Source: Plakobranchus ocellatus
Taxonomy: Eukaryota > Mollusca > Gastropoda > Plakobranchidae
Length of the DNA stretch: 20,211 nt
Reading direction: 5' to 3'
Assembly: GCA_019648995.1 (NCBI GenBank)
Contig: BLXT01007309.1
Span: 2,524,121-2,544,331, forward strand
Part shown: positions 18,955 to 20,211 of the stretch, piece after piece
How positions within the stretch are numbered: the stretch's first letter is position 1
Layout: the number at the start of each line of letters is the position of its first letter
Made by a program: the position numbers and the translations under genes
The notes under the pieces: generated by a model
Databases searched by the model: none
What the model saw: only the letters and a program-made list of their open reading frames with translations
What the model was told of the DNA's origin: nothing

Positions 18955-20106
18955 ATAGAACATATCTCAAGAATTTACTGATAATGGTTGTAAAGTCATA
19001 TCCAGCGGGAGAAATGGCGTCACATATCTGCCTGTCCTGCGCTAGTTATAGACTGATAGCTATTCTCTGATCCAGGCCTTCATGCGATCTAACCAGTGCC
19101 TTCTTTGCCAACCTCTGCTTCGGTCCTTTCTGCACTTCATTTTTCTAAAGTTTTTATAGTTTGAGTCTGGAGACTCAGATTTCCGAAATATTTTAATTCC
19201 CATATTTCATTGTTTCAATAAAAAGTAAGGTTTCGTTTTTTATGATACATACAAAACTATTATCGAACACAAAATATGCATTGCTGAATGTCTTGCTTAT
19301 TTTTTTTCAAGCTAGAAACTGAATTAACTTGTTTTACATTGAATTTAGAATTGTTACTGATTTTGAAGCGAATTCATCTCCTCTTATGCGTTAACAGAAT
19401 TGTTCGTCTACATATTTCTCACTAATATCTTATGCAATTCATTCTTTTCAATCTGCAATTCTAGGCAGATCTTGCCTTAACCCGATTCGACTTTCCCCGG
19501 GTGTCTTTCACGCTTTAACCTAATAATTTAAAAAGTCAGTATTTCCCAGAAAGAGAGACAGACATCTTTAAGCTTACGCTATTCTTTTCTTTTGATTAAT
19601 ATCATTATCTGTGTTTCGTCTTCTTTACCCGCGGGTCATTGCCCTACCCGACTAAAATAACACATTTGAAATAATAATGTTTAACATTTTTCAAGAGTAT
19701 AAAAGTCAAGTAGTGGGCAGTATTTTTTTTTCTTTTCTTTCTAGATAAATCGAAAGTCTTTACGCATTATTACTTATCTTATTTCCATACAGAGAATCTA
19801 AAGCCTGAGAAGCAACGCAAGCAGCTTCATTAAGTAACTAAAGCACAGAACAATAATATTATATGGAATCGATTGGTGGTTATAGTAATACTTGTGTTGT
19901 TATTGCTAAATGAAATTTAAAAACTATAAGCAAACAAAATCATTGATCATTCCTTGAAATCACCTTGTTGTTGTCTTGTATAGACAAAAAACAAACCTTT
20001 TCATGAAAAATTCTTCACTCTCATCACCATAATGATTATGTAAGTGTATCATAGACACCAATCATAAAATTGATATCAATTAAAACGATTGACCTCCTAA
20101 AACGCT
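18955..20106. other. Gene-free AT-rich stretch
   Basis: About 1.15 kb without an open frame over 60 codons. A small cgggt/acccg inverted repeat lies near 19632-19650. Nothing else supported. Confidence 0.5.
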
Positions 20107-20167
20107 ATTTGGCAAGAACTGCCATTCACAGTTTCATGGGCAGTAAACCAGAGTGATCTTGCCAAAT
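20107..20167. repeat. Nested inverted repeat
   Basis: atttggcaaga (20107-20117) and tcttgccaaat (20157-20167) are perfect 11-bp reverse complements. Directly inside the left arm, actgcc (20118-20123) pairs with ggcagt (20139-20144), leaving a 15-base loop and a 12-base bulge on the right side. The resulting 17-bp two-part stem is stronger than expected by chance, but no transposon ends or function are evident. Confidence 0.6.
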
Positions 20168-20179
20168 GTATTTCCCAAA

Positions 20180-20182
<3 letters not shown>

Positions 20183-20211
<29 letters not shown>
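20183..20211. repeat. (CT)n microsatellite, running off the window
   Basis: A pure TC run to the last base, so its true length is unknown. It is the reverse orientation of the GA tracts at 11338, 13040 and 13322. Confidence 0.97.

Overview
This window looks like non-coding DNA from an animal genome, most likely a marine invertebrate and tentatively a mollusc or another lophotrochozoan. It is AT-rich and crowded with microsatellites (TA, CA, GA, TAA, CT). It carries two copies of a tRNA-derived SINE whose core resembles SINE cores I associate with lophotrochozoans, plus a decayed non-LTR retrotransposon fragment. I find no convincing host protein-coding exon, no rRNA and no tRNA gene. The open frames longer than 60 codons are explained by simple repeats, by chance in AT-rich DNA, or by retrotransposon remnants. 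The window is best read as intergenic or long-intron sequence.

Layout. 1-2230: unique AT-rich DNA with a purine-rich tract at about 1620-1920. 2228-2491: SINE copy 1. 2492-5225: unique AT-rich DNA. 5226-5323: TA repeat. 6420-6488: compound TG/GA repeat. 6515-7165: 3' end of a LINE, holding the last part of an RNase H domain and a CCHC-type C-terminal domain, broken by a stop and a frameshift. 7686-7920: SINE copy 2, 5'-truncated. 8461-8680: a foldback (MITE-like) element with arms of about 70 bp. 10246-10334: CA-TA-CA compound repeat. 11338-11427, 13040-13081 and 13322-13570: purine microsatellites. 11458-11734: a possible small element bounded by 18-19 bp inverted repeats and carrying a perfect 15-bp hairpin at its right end. 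16561-17230 and 18406-18954: a diverged local duplication, in which the second copy sits between two 80-bp direct repeats. 17337-17405: a 69-nt hairpin followed by nine Ts. 17911-17998: TAA repeat. 20107-20167: a nested inverted repeat just before a terminal CT repeat.

No genes work together here. The coherent content is mobile-element history: LINE and SINE insertion, a palindromic MITE-like element, and local segmental duplication. The most interesting unexplained signals are the 17337-17405 hairpin, the 8461-8680 foldback element and the direct-repeat-flanked duplication at 18406-18954. I found no sign of a new multi-gene system.
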